From Paracoccaceae bacterium (GTDB lineage: Bacteria; Pseudomonadota; Alphaproteobacteria; Rhodobacterales; Rhodobacteraceae), in the NCBI GenBank assembly GCA_006226775.1, contig SBGD01000083.1, forward strand, positions 21,586 to 85,585: a stretch of 64,000 nucleotides of DNA. Reading direction: 5' to 3'. The notes under the pieces are model-generated. The model searched no databases, had not been told where the DNA came from, and worked only from the letters and a program-made list of their open reading frames with translations. Shown in pieces: positions 1 through 8,045 of the stretch (position 1 is its first letter; the number at the start of each line of letters is the position of its first letter). The translations under genes and the position numbers were made by a program.

Positions 1-163
1 CTGGCGGCGACATAGGCCCCCGGACGCCCGTGGCCGAGGGAGGGGGCGCGGCCCGGTCCCCTGATCCTTTGAGGCCACGATCTCGTCTCGCCGCCCCTCC
101 GCGGCCTTTGCGCCCCTGCGGCGCCTTGCTATGCTGCCGCCAGACCCGGGGTGGAGGACCACG

Positions 164-706
164 ATGCAAAGGGCCGATTTCAAGCGACCGGACGGCATCC
201 TGCTGGCCGGGATGGGCGTTCTGATCCTGGCCGCGGCGGTCGTCGGGCTGGGCATGGCGGTCTTCATGATCCGCGACGCGGATCTCAAGACCAACCTTCT
301 GATCCTGCTGGGCTTTTGCGGCGCCTGCGCGCTGGGCTACGGCTTTCTCAACGCCTGGCGCGTGCCGATGCTCTCGGTGCGGCCCGATGCGCTGGTCATT
401 CCCACCTTCTTCGGCACCCGGCGGATCGACCTCGGCCCCGGCCATCCGCTGGGCGAATTCCTCGCCGTGTCGCAGCGCTCAAACCGCACCGCCGGCACCA
501 TCGAGGGCAACAAGTTCGTGCATTTCCAGACGCTTGACGGGCAAGGCGCGCTGACCGAACTGGTGGCGCTGCACCGTGACGCGCCGCAGATCCCCGAGAT
601 CCGCCGCGCCTTGCAACAGGTGACCGGGCTGACGATCGAAACCCTCCGGCAGGACCCCGCGTCGCGCAAGGTCCGGCCCGATATCGCCCATTGGCGGGTG
701 CGCTGA
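164..706 (+). CDS. Hypothetical membrane protein (two TM segments, PH-like tail)
   Basis: Product of 180 aa. Two hydrophobic segments (about residues 12-36 and 44-66) are followed by a soluble domain that begins MLSVRPDALVIP and has alternating strands and a C-terminal helix, like small bacterial PH-type membrane proteins. I do not recognise a named family. The start at 164 was chosen over the ORF-track start (131) because a GGAGG lies about 7 nt upstream. The gene converges on the ratA-like gene. The first 163 bases of the window hold no gene that I can support. Confidence 0.7.
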   Translation: MQRADFKRPDGILLAGMGVLILAAAVVGLGMAVFMIRDADLKTNLLILLGFCGACALGYGFLNAWRVPMLSVRPDALVIPTFFGTRRIDLGPGHPLGEFLAVSQRSNRTAGTIEGNKFVHFQTLDGQGALTELVALHRDAPQIPEIRRALQQVTGLTIETLRQDPASRKVRPDIAHWRVR

Positions 707-752
707 CACCTGCGCCGCGGCACGAAGACGACCGGCACCGGGCGGAGGAGTG

Positions 753-1202
753 CTACCCGTAAAGCGCCCTGGCGCGGGTCTCGAAGGCGCGCACGATCCG
801 CTGCATCGCCTCGTTGAAGACCACGCCGATGATCTTGCGCAGGATGGCATTGCGGAACTCGAAATCCACGAAGAACGAGACATCGCAGCCGCCATCCGCG
901 GCCTCGGCAAAGGCCCAGTTGCTCTTCATGTACCTGAACGGCCCGTCGAGATACTCGGTGTCGATCTTCATCGCCTCCGGCCAGAGCACGACACGGCTGC
1001 CAAAGCGTTCGCGGAACACCTTGAACGAGATCACCAGGTCCGCCTCCATCACCGTGGCGCCATCGGGGCGCGGGGTCTCGCTGCGGATCCGTGCCGCGGC
1101 GCACCAGGGCAGGAATTCCGGGTAGCGGCCCACGTCCGCCACCAGGTCGTACATCTGTTGTGCGGTATAAGGCAGGTGGCGGGTTTCGGAATGGGTTGGC
1201 AT
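753..1202 (-). CDS. RatA/COQ10-family START-domain protein
   Basis: 149 aa, the usual length for the SRPBCC (START-like) polyketide-cyclase family that holds bacterial RatA and mitochondrial COQ10. It shows the family N-terminus ([25 protein letters not shown]) and the C-terminal helix ending [11 protein letters not shown]. Members bind a hydrophobic ligand in a helix-grip fold. COQ10 supports ubiquinone function, while RatA was described as a toxin acting on 50S subunits; the two roles cannot be separated from sequence. It is divergent from hpt across a gap of about 70 bp. Confidence 0.85.
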   Translation of the reverse strand: MPTHSETRHLPYTAQQMYDLVADVGRYPEFLPWCAAARIRSETPRPDGATVMEADLVISFKVFRERFGSRVVLWPEAMKIDTEYLDGPFRYMKSNWAFAEAADGGCDVSFFVDFEFRNAILRKIIGVVFNEAMQRIVRAFETRARALYG

Positions 1203-1275
1203 GAGCGCCCTGATTTGTCATGACTTCGCGGGGGCCCATGTCGCCCTTCAGGCCAAGGAATGCAAGGGGTGGCCC

Positions 1276-1818
1276 ATGTCAGAGCGTCCATATGTCATCG
1301 ACCAGATGATCTCGGCCAAGACCATCGCGGCGCGAATCGAGGAGCTCTGCACCGAGATCCGCCGCGAATTCGCCGATACCGAGAAGCTGGTGGTGGTGGG
1401 GCTGTTGCGCGGCTCCTTCGTCTTCATCGCCGATCTGGTGCGCGAGCTGGACATGCCGGTCGAGGTCGATTTCATCGAGGCCTCCTCCTATGGCAGCGCC
1501 ATGGTCTCGAGCCGCGAGGTGCGCATCCTCAAGGATCTGCGCGGCGCCATCGAGAGCCGCGACGTGCTGGTGGTCGAGGATATCGTCGACACCGGCCACA
1601 CGCTGAGCCATGTGACCTCGCTGCTGAAATCGCGCCATCCGGCCAAGCTGAAGACCATCGCGCTGCTCGACAAGCCGTCGCGGCGCGAGGTCGATTTCAA
1701 GGCCGATTGGGTGGGCTTCTCGATCCCCGACGAATTCGTCGTCGGCTACGGCATCGACTACGCCCAGCGCAACCGCAACCTGCCCTATATCGGCAAGGTG
1801 CGCTTCGTCGAGGAATAG
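1276..1818 (+). CDS. hpt: Hypoxanthine phosphoribosyltransferase
   Basis: 180 aa cytosolic purine-salvage enzyme that transfers the phosphoribosyl group of PRPP to hypoxanthine or guanine. The PRPP-binding signature [14 protein letters not shown] is complete, and the flanking LLRGSFVF and DFIEASSYG segments are typical of type I phosphoribosyltransferases of the Hpt group. The ATG at 1276 is preceded by AAGGGG at 6 nt and gives the normal family length; the longer ORF-track start would add 25 non-conserved residues. It is followed after 17 nt by a small membrane-protein gene, so the two are probably co-transcribed. Confidence 0.93.
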   Translation: MSERPYVIDQMISAKTIAARIEELCTEIRREFADTEKLVVVGLLRGSFVFIADLVRELDMPVEVDFIEASSYGSAMVSSREVRILKDLRGAIESRDVLVVEDIVDTGHTLSHVTSLLKSRHPAKLKTIALLDKPSRREVDFKADWVGFSIPDEFVVGYGIDYAQRNRNLPYIGKVRFVEE

Positions 1819-1835
1819 ACCCGGGAGGGCAGCGC

Positions 1836-2012
1836 ATGAACTGGCTCGTCCGCATGGCGCTCTGGGCCCGGCGTCCGCCCTCGGCGCGCCGGGTGATACT
1901 GGTTCTCGGCGTGATCGCCCTGTGCCTGGCGCTCTATGCCATCGAGCGCTGGGTCGGCTGGCCCGAGGCGCTGACCGCCGAGCGGTTGCGCTGGGGCGGT
2001 CCGCGGCGGTGA
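1836..2012 (+). CDS. Small single-pass membrane protein downstream of hpt
   Basis: 58 aa protein, too short for the ORF track as its own entry. A basic amphipathic N-terminus (MNWLVRMALWARRPPSARR) is followed by one TM helix (VILVLGVIALCLALYAIERW) and a short tail. A good ribosome-binding site (GGGAGGGC) lies 5-6 nt before the ATG. Position directly behind hpt suggests an operon. Function unknown. I believe similar small proteins follow hpt in other Rhodobacterales, but that is recollection and not shown here. Confidence 0.7.
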   Translation: MNWLVRMALWARRPPSARRVILVLGVIALCLALYAIERWVGWPEALTAERLRWGGPRR

Positions 2013-2142
2013 CTTCGGGGCCGGTGCGGGACATGTGCTTGTGCGCACCGAACCTGGGGTTTTGCGGACCAAGTGTGACGCCACGCACTTTACGGAGCGT
2101 CCTGCCCCCAAGTCTCTCACAAAGATTGCGAAGCGACACCCC

Positions 2143-2173
2143 TTGACCGTTTCGTGACTGGACGCCCTATCTC
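2143..2173 (+). promoter_or_regulatory. CueR/HmrR-type promoter (19-bp spacer) of a decayed copper locus
   Basis: TTGACC and TATCTC are separated by 19 bp. That over-long spacer is the hallmark of promoters untwisted by MerR-family activators such as CueR/HmrR. A weak dyad (CGT...ACG) lies in the spacer. It stands just upstream of the copper-transporter remnant and the broken cueR, as expected for a copA promoter. The dyad is degenerate, so it may no longer function. Confidence 0.5.
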
Positions 2174-2203
2174 CCGGGCCCGACCCGGCACAGCCCCCAG
2201 CCT

Positions 2204-2321
2204 TTGACTGTCGAAATCGACAACATGACCTGCGGTGCCCGATCTGCAGGAGACCCGCGTCAACCTCGCCAATCAGTCCGCGAGGCCCACCGCCGCGGCC
2301 CCGGCCCCGGGAGGCCTCGGC
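2204..2321 (+). pseudogene. Remnant of a copper P-type ATPase HMA domain (copA-like)
   Basis: One frame reads TVEIDNMTCGARS, matching the beta strand and metal-binding loop of a heavy-metal-associated domain (normally MTCxxC, here without the second Cys). About 30 nt on, a different frame reads LQETRVNLANQSAR, matching the later part of the same fold (the VNLA..SAR motif of CopA HMA domains). The two halves are joined out of frame and the rest of the ATPase is absent. Read as the residue of a large deletion between copA and cueR. Family match is by eye only. Confidence 0.5.
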
Positions 2322-2725
2322 ATGTATATCGGCGACGTGGCGAAACGCGCGGAACTGCTGCCCAAGACCATCCGCTCCTACGAGGAGATCGGCCTGATCA
2401 CGCCCCTGCGCGACACCAACGGCCACCGCGCCTTTCGCGACAGCGACCTGCACAGGCTGATCTTTCCGGGCTGATCTTTCCGGGCCGCGCGCGGACCCTG
2501 GGCTTTGCGATCGCGGATTGCCGCGCCCTGCCGGCACTCTGGAAGGACAAGGATCGCGTCTCGGCCGCTGTGCGCCGCATCGCGCGGCAGTATCTGGACG
2601 AGATCGACCGCAAGATCGCCGCCCTGAGCCGGAGGCGCGACACGGCCTCGCCCCTTGTCGCCACCTGCGCGGACGACGACCGGCCCGATTGCCCGATCCT
2701 GACGCAACTCTCGGCCGATGGCTGA
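2322..2725 (+). pseudogene. cueR: Frameshifted MerR-family copper regulator (cueR/hmrR-like)
   Basis: From the ATG at 2322 (GGGAGG upstream) the frame encodes MYIGDVAKRAELLPKTIRSYEEIGL, a MerR-type winged helix, then stops at LIFPG. The next frame continues exactly where the family should: RARTLGFAIADCRALPALWKDKDR, the dimerisation helix, and a C-terminal metal-binding segment CADDDRPDCP typical of CueR/HmrR. The break is a perfect tandem duplication of the 14-mer CTGATCTTTCCGGG; removing one copy restores one continuous ORF of about 130 codons. A sequencing artefact is possible, but the neighbouring copA remnant supports real decay. Confidence 0.8.
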
Positions 2726-2838
2726 GCCGGCGCAGGCAAGCGCGCTTGACAATCCCTAGTCTTTCAGTCAACTTAATTTCGAGACCCAGCCATCCCCTGT
2801 CGGACAGCCCGGTTCCCCCTATCGAAAGGAGTTTGACA

Positions 2839-2982
2839 ATGGCTGGATCCCCGTCCCGATCGCCGGGCGTGACCCTTGTGCCCCCGCCCTGGACCGACGC
2901 GCTTCACAGCGCCCTCGGGGCCTTTCACCCCGCCCATCTCAACCCGGTGACCCTGATCGACTGCCCGGAGCCCCGCCGATGA
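2839..2982 (+). CDS. Small ORF translationally coupled to hemP
   Basis: 47 aa (MAGSPSRSPGVTLVPPPWTD...), with AAAGGAG about 7 nt before the ATG. It ends with an ATGA overlap with hemP, which argues that it is translated. No recognised domain. Upstream there is a TTGACA element (about 2747) followed by an imperfect TGAC...GTCA dyad that could be an iron-responsive operator, but I cannot assign it to Fur, Irr or RirA. Confidence 0.5.
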   Translation: MAGSPSRSPGVTLVPPPWTDALHSALGAFHPAHLNPVTLIDCPEPRR

Positions 2983-3155
2983 ACGCCATTGCCCACCCTC
3001 TCGCGCTTGACCGCGCCAGTGAAGCGACCAGCCCGGATCCTGCCTATGACGCCCGGATGCTGGTGGGGCGCGATGCCACCGCGCGCATCGTGCTGGACAG
3101 CAAGATCTACACCCTGCGCATAACCAGGGCCGGCAAGCTGATCCTCACCAAGTAA
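2979..3155 (+). CDS. hemP: Hemin uptake protein HemP
   Basis: 58 aa protein missed by the ORF track because of its size. The C-terminal half, ARIVLDSKIYTLRITRAGKLILTK, is the diagnostic HemP motif, with the invariant TRxGKLILTK end. HemP is a small cytoplasmic protein linked to heme-uptake operons and, in some proteobacteria, to activation of the heme receptor gene. No heme receptor or ABC transporter lies in this window, so hemP is detached from its usual partners. It overlaps the preceding ORF by ATGA. Confidence 0.85.
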   Translation: MNAIAHPLALDRASEATSPDPAYDARMLVGRDATARIVLDSKIYTLRITRAGKLILTK

Positions 3156-3224
3156 GCCCGCCCGCTGCTGCGGCTTGACCTCGCCGCCCGCCTGCCCTCT
3201 CCTGCGCCGCAGGAGGAGACTGGC

Positions 3225-4220
3225 ATGGAGAGGATCACCGATCTCGGCACCGCCCCCGATGGCAAACCGTTCCGCGGCATCGCCATCGGCGGGCCGGACC
3301 TGTCGGCGCGGGTGCTGACCTTCGGCGCCGCCTTGCAGGATCTGCGGCTGGCCGGCCATGCGCCGCCGCTGGTGCTGGGCTATGCCGAGCCGCGCGGGTA
3401 TTTCGACAATCCGCACAAGCTCGGCGCCGTGGTCGGCCGCTGCGCCAACCGGATCGCCGGCGGGCAGTTCACGCTGGACGGCCGGACCCATAGGCTCGAC
3501 CGCAACGACGGCGGCGTGCAGACCCTGCACGGCGGTGCCGACGGGGTCCAGAACAAGAGCTGGGACCTGGCGGATCACGGCCCCGGCCATGTCAGCCTCG
3601 GGCTGCATCTGCCGGGTGGCCACATGGGCTTTCCCGGCGCGCTGGACCTGCTGTGTACCTACCGCGTGGCAGGTGCCGCGCTGGAGATCGAACTGCAGGC
3701 CCGGACCGATGCGCCGACCTACTGCAACCTCACCAACCACAGTTATTTCACCCTGACCGGCGCGCCGACGACCCGGGGCCACCGGCTGCGGATTGCTGCC
3801 GAGGAGGTGCTGGAGCTCGACGCGCGGATGATCCCCACCGGGCGGCCTGTGCCGGTGGCGGGCACGGGGCTGGACTTCCGCCGCCCCGCCGCGCCGGAGG
3901 TGCCGCTCGATCACAACTTCTGCCTCGCCGAGACCCGGCGCGCGCTGACCCCGGTGGCGGTGCTGGAGGCCGCGGGGCTGAGCATGACGCTTTCGACCAC
4001 CGAGCCGGGGTTGCAGGTCTACGATGGCCGCGCGCTGGACCGCACCGGCCAGGCCGGGCTATGCGGCGGGACACATGGCCCGCACGCCGGCATCGCGCTC
4101 GAGCCCCAGGCCTGGCCCGATGCCCCCAATCAGCCCTGGTCGGCCCAGGCCCTGCTGCGCCCGGGCGAGACCTATCGGCACCTGACCCGGCTGGCATTCT
4201 CGCGCCCCGCCTCAAGCTGA
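3225..4220 (+). CDS. galM: Aldose 1-epimerase (galactose mutarotase family)
   Basis: 331 aa, normal family length. Interconverts the alpha and beta anomers of aldohexoses. Visible motifs are GRCANRIAGGQFTLDG and LHGG near the N-terminus, MGFPGALDL, the catalytic His segment TNHSYFTL, DHNFCL, and the catalytic Glu in ALEPQAWPDAPNQ near the C-terminus. AGGAGGAG lies 8 nt before the ATG. It is a single gene; no other sugar gene is adjacent, so the physiological sugar is not evident. Twin-hairpin repeats follow immediately downstream. Confidence 0.9.
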   Translation: MERITDLGTAPDGKPFRGIAIGGPDLSARVLTFGAALQDLRLAGHAPPLVLGYAEPRGYFDNPHKLGAVVGRCANRIAGGQFTLDGRTHRLDRNDGGVQTLHGGADGVQNKSWDLADHGPGHVSLGLHLPGGHMGFPGALDLLCTYRVAGAALEIELQARTDAPTYCNLTNHSYFTLTGAPTTRGHRLRIAAEEVLELDARMIPTGRPVPVAGTGLDFRRPAAPEVPLDHNFCLAETRRALTPVAVLEAAGLSMTLSTTEPGLQVYDGRALDRTGQAGLCGGTHGPHAGIALEPQAWPDAPNQPWSAQALLRPGETYRHLTRLAFSRPASS

Positions 4221-4292
4221 GCGCGCCCGCAACAAGGCGACCGCCCTCCGACCCCGCCGGGCGTCTCGCACCCCGCCCCAAACCGGGCGCGC

Positions 4293-4334
4293 CCGATCCG
4301 TCAACGGATCGGCACCGATCCATCAATGGATCGG
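4293..4334. repeat. Twin-hairpin repeat, copy 1
   Basis: Two adjacent 20-nt palindromes, CCGATCCGTCAACGGATCGG and CCGATCCATCAATGGATCGG, separated by 2 nt. Each folds into a 9-bp stem with a 2-nt CA loop. Member of a five-copy family in this window. Confidence 0.92.
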
Positions 4335-4408
4335 CCCCCCGCCCGCAACAAACCCACCGCCCTCCGCCCCCACCGGGTGTCTTGCGCTCCGCCCCAAACC
4401 GGGCGCAC

Positions 4409-4450
4409 CCGATCCGTCAACGGATCGGTACCGATCCATCAATGGATCGG
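4409..4450. repeat. Twin-hairpin repeat, copy 2
   Basis: Identical palindromes to copy 1 with TA instead of CA between the hairpins. It lies 116 bp downstream, as part of the tandem duplication and directly ahead of the Asp-box gene. Confidence 0.92.
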
Positions 4451-4532
4451 CCCTGCGCCCGCAACGAATCCGTTCGGCGCGCCCCGATCCCGTGTTATTC
4501 TGACTGCGGAACGATCAGCCCAGAGGTGCCCC

Positions 4533-5696
4533 ATGTCCTCCAGAACCCTTCTCGTCGGAACCACCAAGGGCGCCTTCCTGCTCGGCGTCCCCGACAACGG
4601 TGCCGCTTGGGCGCTGCGCGGCCCGTTCTGCGACGGCTGGACCATCAACCACATGGCAGGCGACCCCACCACCGGCACGCTCTGGGCGGCGGGCGGCAAC
4701 GACTGGCTGGGCGCCGGCGTCTGGACCTCGCAGGACGAGGGCGCCAGCTGGAGCCTTGCCAAGCTCTCCAACGGCGAGTTCGACGACTGGCTGGCCAACG
4801 ACCCCGAGATGGCCCGGCAATTCGGCATCGAGGCCGCGCCGCCCGCGCCCTTCGGCAAGGATCTCGCGGCGATCTGGTCGCTGCACCACGCCCACGGCAG
4901 GCTCTATGCCGGGGCCAAGCCGGCCACGCTGCTGGTCTCCACCGACAACGGCGCAAGCTGGGAGAAGCTGCCCGCGCTCACCGACCATCCTTCCGCGGCG
5001 GACTGGCAGCCCGGCGCCGCCGGCCTGACCCTGCATACCATCGTCACCGATCCCGGCGATCCCGCGAAGCTCTGGCTCGCCATTTCCGCCGCCGGGGTCT
5101 TTGCCAGCGAGGACGGCGGCGCCAGCTGGGAGCGGCGCAATCGCCGCGACAATGCGCCCTGCGACGGGCTGCACGCCCATCCCGCCGCGGGCACCGCCGA
5201 CGAGACCGGGCATTGCGTGCACAACATGGTCCGCGCCCGGGGCGCCTCCGGCACCGACCTGCTCTACCAGCAGAACCACCACGGGGTGTACCGCTCCGAG
5301 GATGGCGGGCGCAGCTGGCATGACATCACCGCCGGCCTGCCCTCGACCTTCGGCTTTCCCATCGCCGTCCACCCCGAAGACAGCCGCACCCTCTGGACCC
5401 TGCCGCTCAATGGCGATTCCTGCGGCCGCTACCCGCCCGAAGCCTCCGCCGCGGTGTGGAAATCCCGTGACGGCGGCGAGACCTGGGCGCGCAAGCAGGA
5501 CGGCCTGCCCACCGAGAACTGCTTTTTCACCGTCTTGCGCCAGGCCATGGCGACCGATACCGCCGCCCCCGCCGGGGTCTATTTCGGCACCAATTCCGGC
5601 TCGGTCTTCGCCAGCCGCGACGAGGGCGAAAGCTGGTCCGAGGTCGCGCGCCACCTGCCCACGGTGCTGAGCGTCGAGGTGCTGGAGCGCGCCTGA
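4533..5696 (+). CDS. Sialidase-like Asp-box (BNR) beta-propeller protein
   Basis: 387 aa. At least six Asp-box motifs (S/T-x-D-x-G-x-[ST]-W) are visible: SQDEGASW, STDNGASW, SEDGGASW, SEDGGRSW, SRDGGETW and SRDEGESW, spread along the whole length as in a six- or seven-bladed propeller of the WD40/YVTN/BNR superfamily (exo-sialidase-like, Vps10-like). There is no signal peptide, so it is probably cytosolic and unlikely to be a true sialidase; Asp-boxes are structural. The ATG at 4533 has GAGGTG upstream. Function unknown; in this family such proteins are often only called glycosyl hydrolase. Confidence 0.85.
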   Translation: MSSRTLLVGTTKGAFLLGVPDNGAAWALRGPFCDGWTINHMAGDPTTGTLWAAGGNDWLGAGVWTSQDEGASWSLAKLSNGEFDDWLANDPEMARQFGIEAAPPAPFGKDLAAIWSLHHAHGRLYAGAKPATLLVSTDNGASWEKLPALTDHPSAADWQPGAAGLTLHTIVTDPGDPAKLWLAISAAGVFASEDGGASWERRNRRDNAPCDGLHAHPAAGTADETGHCVHNMVRARGASGTDLLYQQNHHGVYRSEDGGRSWHDITAGLPSTFGFPIAVHPEDSRTLWTLPLNGDSCGRYPPEASAAVWKSRDGGETWARKQDGLPTENCFFTVLRQAMATDTAAPAGVYFGTNSGSVFASRDEGESWSEVARHLPTVLSVEVLERA

Positions 5697-5796
5697 GCCA
5701 CCGTCCGCCGCAGCGACAGGCCGCCGCATCCGGTTGCACAAGTTCCCGCCAAGGGCTTTACTGCCCGCAACTTTCTCCCAACAGATCGAGGCGGCC

Positions 5797-6951
5797 ATGA
5801 CATCCGACACCTATCAGGACATCCGCGACGGCATCCGCGCGCTCTGCGCCCAGTTCCCGCCCGAATACCACCGCGAGGTCGATGCAGACCGCGGCTATCC
5901 GGCGGCCTTCGTCGATGCGCTCACCCGCGAAGGCTGGATGGCCGCGCTGATCCCCGAGGAGTACGGCGGCTCGGGCCTTGGCCTGACCGAAGCCTCGGTC
6001 ATCATGGAGGAAATCAACCGCGCGGGCGGCAATTCCGGCGCCTGCCACGGCCAGATGTACAACATGAACACGCTGGTGCGGCACGGCTCCGAAGCCCAGC
6101 GCCAGCAAATCCTGCCCAAGCTCGCCAGCGGCGAACTGCGCCTGCAGAGCATGGGCGTGACCGAGCCCACCACCGGCACCGATACCACCAAGATCAAGAC
6201 CACCGCGGTGAAACGCGGCGACCGCTACGTGATCAATGGCCAGAAGGTCTGGATCTCCCGCGTCCAGCATTCCGACCTGATGATCCTGCTGGCCCGCACC
6301 ACGCCCCTGGCCGAGGTGAAGAAGAAATCCGAGGGCCTGTCGATCTTCCTTGTCGACATCAAGGAGGCGATGAAGACCGGCATGGAGGTCAAACCCATCG
6401 CCAACATGGTCAACCACGAGACCAACGAGTTGTTCTTCGACAATCTCGAGATCCCCGAGGAGAACCTGATCGGCGAAGAGGGCAAAGGCTTCAAGTACAT
6501 CCTCACCGGGCTCAACGCCGAACGCACGCTGATTGCCTCGGAATGCATCGGCGATGGCTACTGGTTCACCGACCGGGTGACCGAATATGCCAAGGACCGC
6601 GTGGTCTTTGGCCGCCCCATCGGCCAGAATCAGGGCGTGCAGTTTCCCATCGCCGAGGCCTTCATCGAGGTCGAGGCCGCCAACCTGATGCGCTGGAAGG
6701 CCTGCGCGCTCTATGACGCGGGCCAGCCCTGCGGCGCCGAGGCCAACATGGCGAAATACCTCGCAGCCAAAGCCTCCTGGGAAGCCGCCAATGCCTGCAT
6801 CCAGTTCCACGGCGGCTTCGGCTTTGCCGCGGAATACGATGTCGAGCGCAAGTTCCGCGAGACCCGGCTCTACCAGGTGGCGCCGATCTCGACCAACCTG
6901 ATCCTGTCCTACGTGGCCGAACATGTGCTCGGCCTGCCGAGGTCCTTCTGA
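5797..6951 (+). CDS. Acyl-CoA dehydrogenase family flavoprotein
   Basis: 384 aa, full-length FAD enzyme introducing an alpha-beta double bond into an acyl-CoA. The FAD/substrate signature MGVTEPTTGTDTTKIKT and the C-terminal FHGGFGFAAEYDVERKFRETRLYQ are clear. The catalytic Glu found in most members (EGT segment near the C-terminus) is replaced by VAPISTN, but a Glu stands at residue 242 in LNAERTLIASE, the position used by isovaleryl- and long-chain acyl-CoA dehydrogenases. The start at 5797 trims 21 non-conserved residues from the ORF. It overlaps the next gene by TGATG, so it is translationally coupled. Confidence 0.9.
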   Translation: MTSDTYQDIRDGIRALCAQFPPEYHREVDADRGYPAAFVDALTREGWMAALIPEEYGGSGLGLTEASVIMEEINRAGGNSGACHGQMYNMNTLVRHGSEAQRQQILPKLASGELRLQSMGVTEPTTGTDTTKIKTTAVKRGDRYVINGQKVWISRVQHSDLMILLARTTPLAEVKKKSEGLSIFLVDIKEAMKTGMEVKPIANMVNHETNELFFDNLEIPEENLIGEEGKGFKYILTGLNAERTLIASECIGDGYWFTDRVTEYAKDRVVFGRPIGQNQGVQFPIAEAFIEVEAANLMRWKACALYDAGQPCGAEANMAKYLAAKASWEAANACIQFHGGFGFAAEYDVERKFRETRLYQVAPISTNLILSYVAEHVLGLPRSF

Positions 6952-8045
6952 TGCTGCCGCTCGAAGGCCTGACCGTCGTCGCGCTGGAACAGGCGGTCGC
7001 GGCGCCCTTCGCCTCGTCGCGGCTTGCCGATGCCGGGGCGAAGGTGATCAAGATCGAACGCCCGGGCGGCGATTTCGCCCGCGGCTACGACGATGTGGCG
7101 GCGGGACAATCGAGCTATTTCGTCTGGCTCAACCGCGGCAAGGAGACCGAGACCCTCGACCTGACCACCGCCCCCGGCAAGGCGCGGCTGGAGGCGCTGA
7201 TCGAGGGCGCCGACGTGCTGATCCAGAACCTCAAGCCCGGCGCCTTTGCCCGGCTGGGGTTCGCGCTTGAGCGGCTGCACGACGCCTATCCCCGGCTGAT
7301 CTCCTGCTCGATCTCCGGCTATGGCGAGGAGGGCCCCCTCTCTGACCGCAAGGCCTATGACCTGCTGATCCAGGCCGAATCCGGCCTCTGCTCGATCACC
7401 GGCGGGCCGTCCGAGCCTGCCCGCGTCGGCGTCTCCATCGTCGATATCGCCACCGGCGCCACCGCCCATGCGGCGATCCTCGAAGCGCTGATCCGGCGCG
7501 GCATCAACGGCGAAGGCGCGCGGCTTTCGCTGTCGATGTTCGACGTCATGGCCGATTGGCTGACCGTGCCGCTGCTGAACCACGAAGGCGGCAAGAGCCC
7601 GAAACGCATCGGTCTCGCCCATCCGTCGATCTCGCCCTACGGGGTGTTCCAGCCGAAATCCGGCCCGCCGATCCTGATCTCGATCCAGTCCGACCGCGAA
7701 TGGCGACTGCTGGCGCGCGACTTCATCGGCGACGAAAGCCTCGGGACGGACCCGCGTTTCGCCACCAACGTGGCCCGCGTCGCCAACCGCGCCGAGACCG
7801 ACGCCCTCGTCGCCGCAGCCTTTGCCCGGCTGGAGGGCGATGCGGCGATTGCCGCCCTCACCCGCGCCGATATCGCCCTGGCCAGCGTCAACGACATGGC
7901 GGGCCTCGCCGCTCATCCGCACCTGCGCCGCATCACCGTCGAGAGCCCGGGCGGCCCGGTCTCCTACCCCGCGCCCGGCGCGCGCTGGCTGGAGGCGCCG
8001 CGCCACTACGGGCCGGTGCCCGCGCTGAAGGACCCCGAAACATGA
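6951..8045 (+). CDS. CaiB/BaiF-family (class III) CoA transferase
   Basis: 364 aa, standard length for the family that moves CoA between carboxylic acids through a covalent Asp-CoA ester. Visible are the N-terminal GLTVVALEQAVAAPFASSRLADAGAKVIKIE, NRGKE, the VLIQNLKPGAFARLG segment, ISCSISGYGEEGPLSDR and the catalytic-Asp region KAYDLLIQAESG. First and last codons overlap its neighbours (TGATG and ATGA). Between a dehydrogenase and a dehydratase it probably activates or moves CoA on a short, possibly branched dicarboxylic acid; the substrate is not identified. Confidence 0.9.
   Translation: MLPLEGLTVVALEQAVAAPFASSRLADAGAKVIKIERPGGDFARGYDDVAAGQSSYFVWLNRGKETETLDLTTAPGKARLEALIEGADVLIQNLKPGAFARLGFALERLHDAYPRLISCSISGYGEEGPLSDRKAYDLLIQAESGLCSITGGPSEPARVGVSIVDIATGATAHAAILEALIRRGINGEGARLSLSMFDVMADWLTVPLLNHEGGKSPKRIGLAHPSISPYGVFQPKSGPPILISIQSDREWRLLARDFIGDESLGTDPRFATNVARVANRAETDALVAAAFARLEGDAAIAALTRADIALASVNDMAGLAAHPHLRRITVESPGGPVSYPAPGARWLEAPRHYGPVPALKDPET

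Larger units (their letters stand above)
4225..4467. repeat. 116-bp tandem duplication carrying two twin-hairpin elements
   Basis: The segment starting GCCCGCAACAA recurs at 4225 and 4341 (period 116), and a third partial copy starts at 4457. Each full unit contains GGGCGCRCCCGATCC followed by the twin-hairpin element. It occupies the gap between the mutarotase and Asp-box genes. The ORF-track readings through here are repeat translations, not genes. Confidence 0.9.

Noticed and set aside
3653-5323. 556-aa ORF across galM and the Asp-box gene
   Set aside because: Frame runs through the 116-bp tandem repeat and out-of-frame parts of two well-supported genes.
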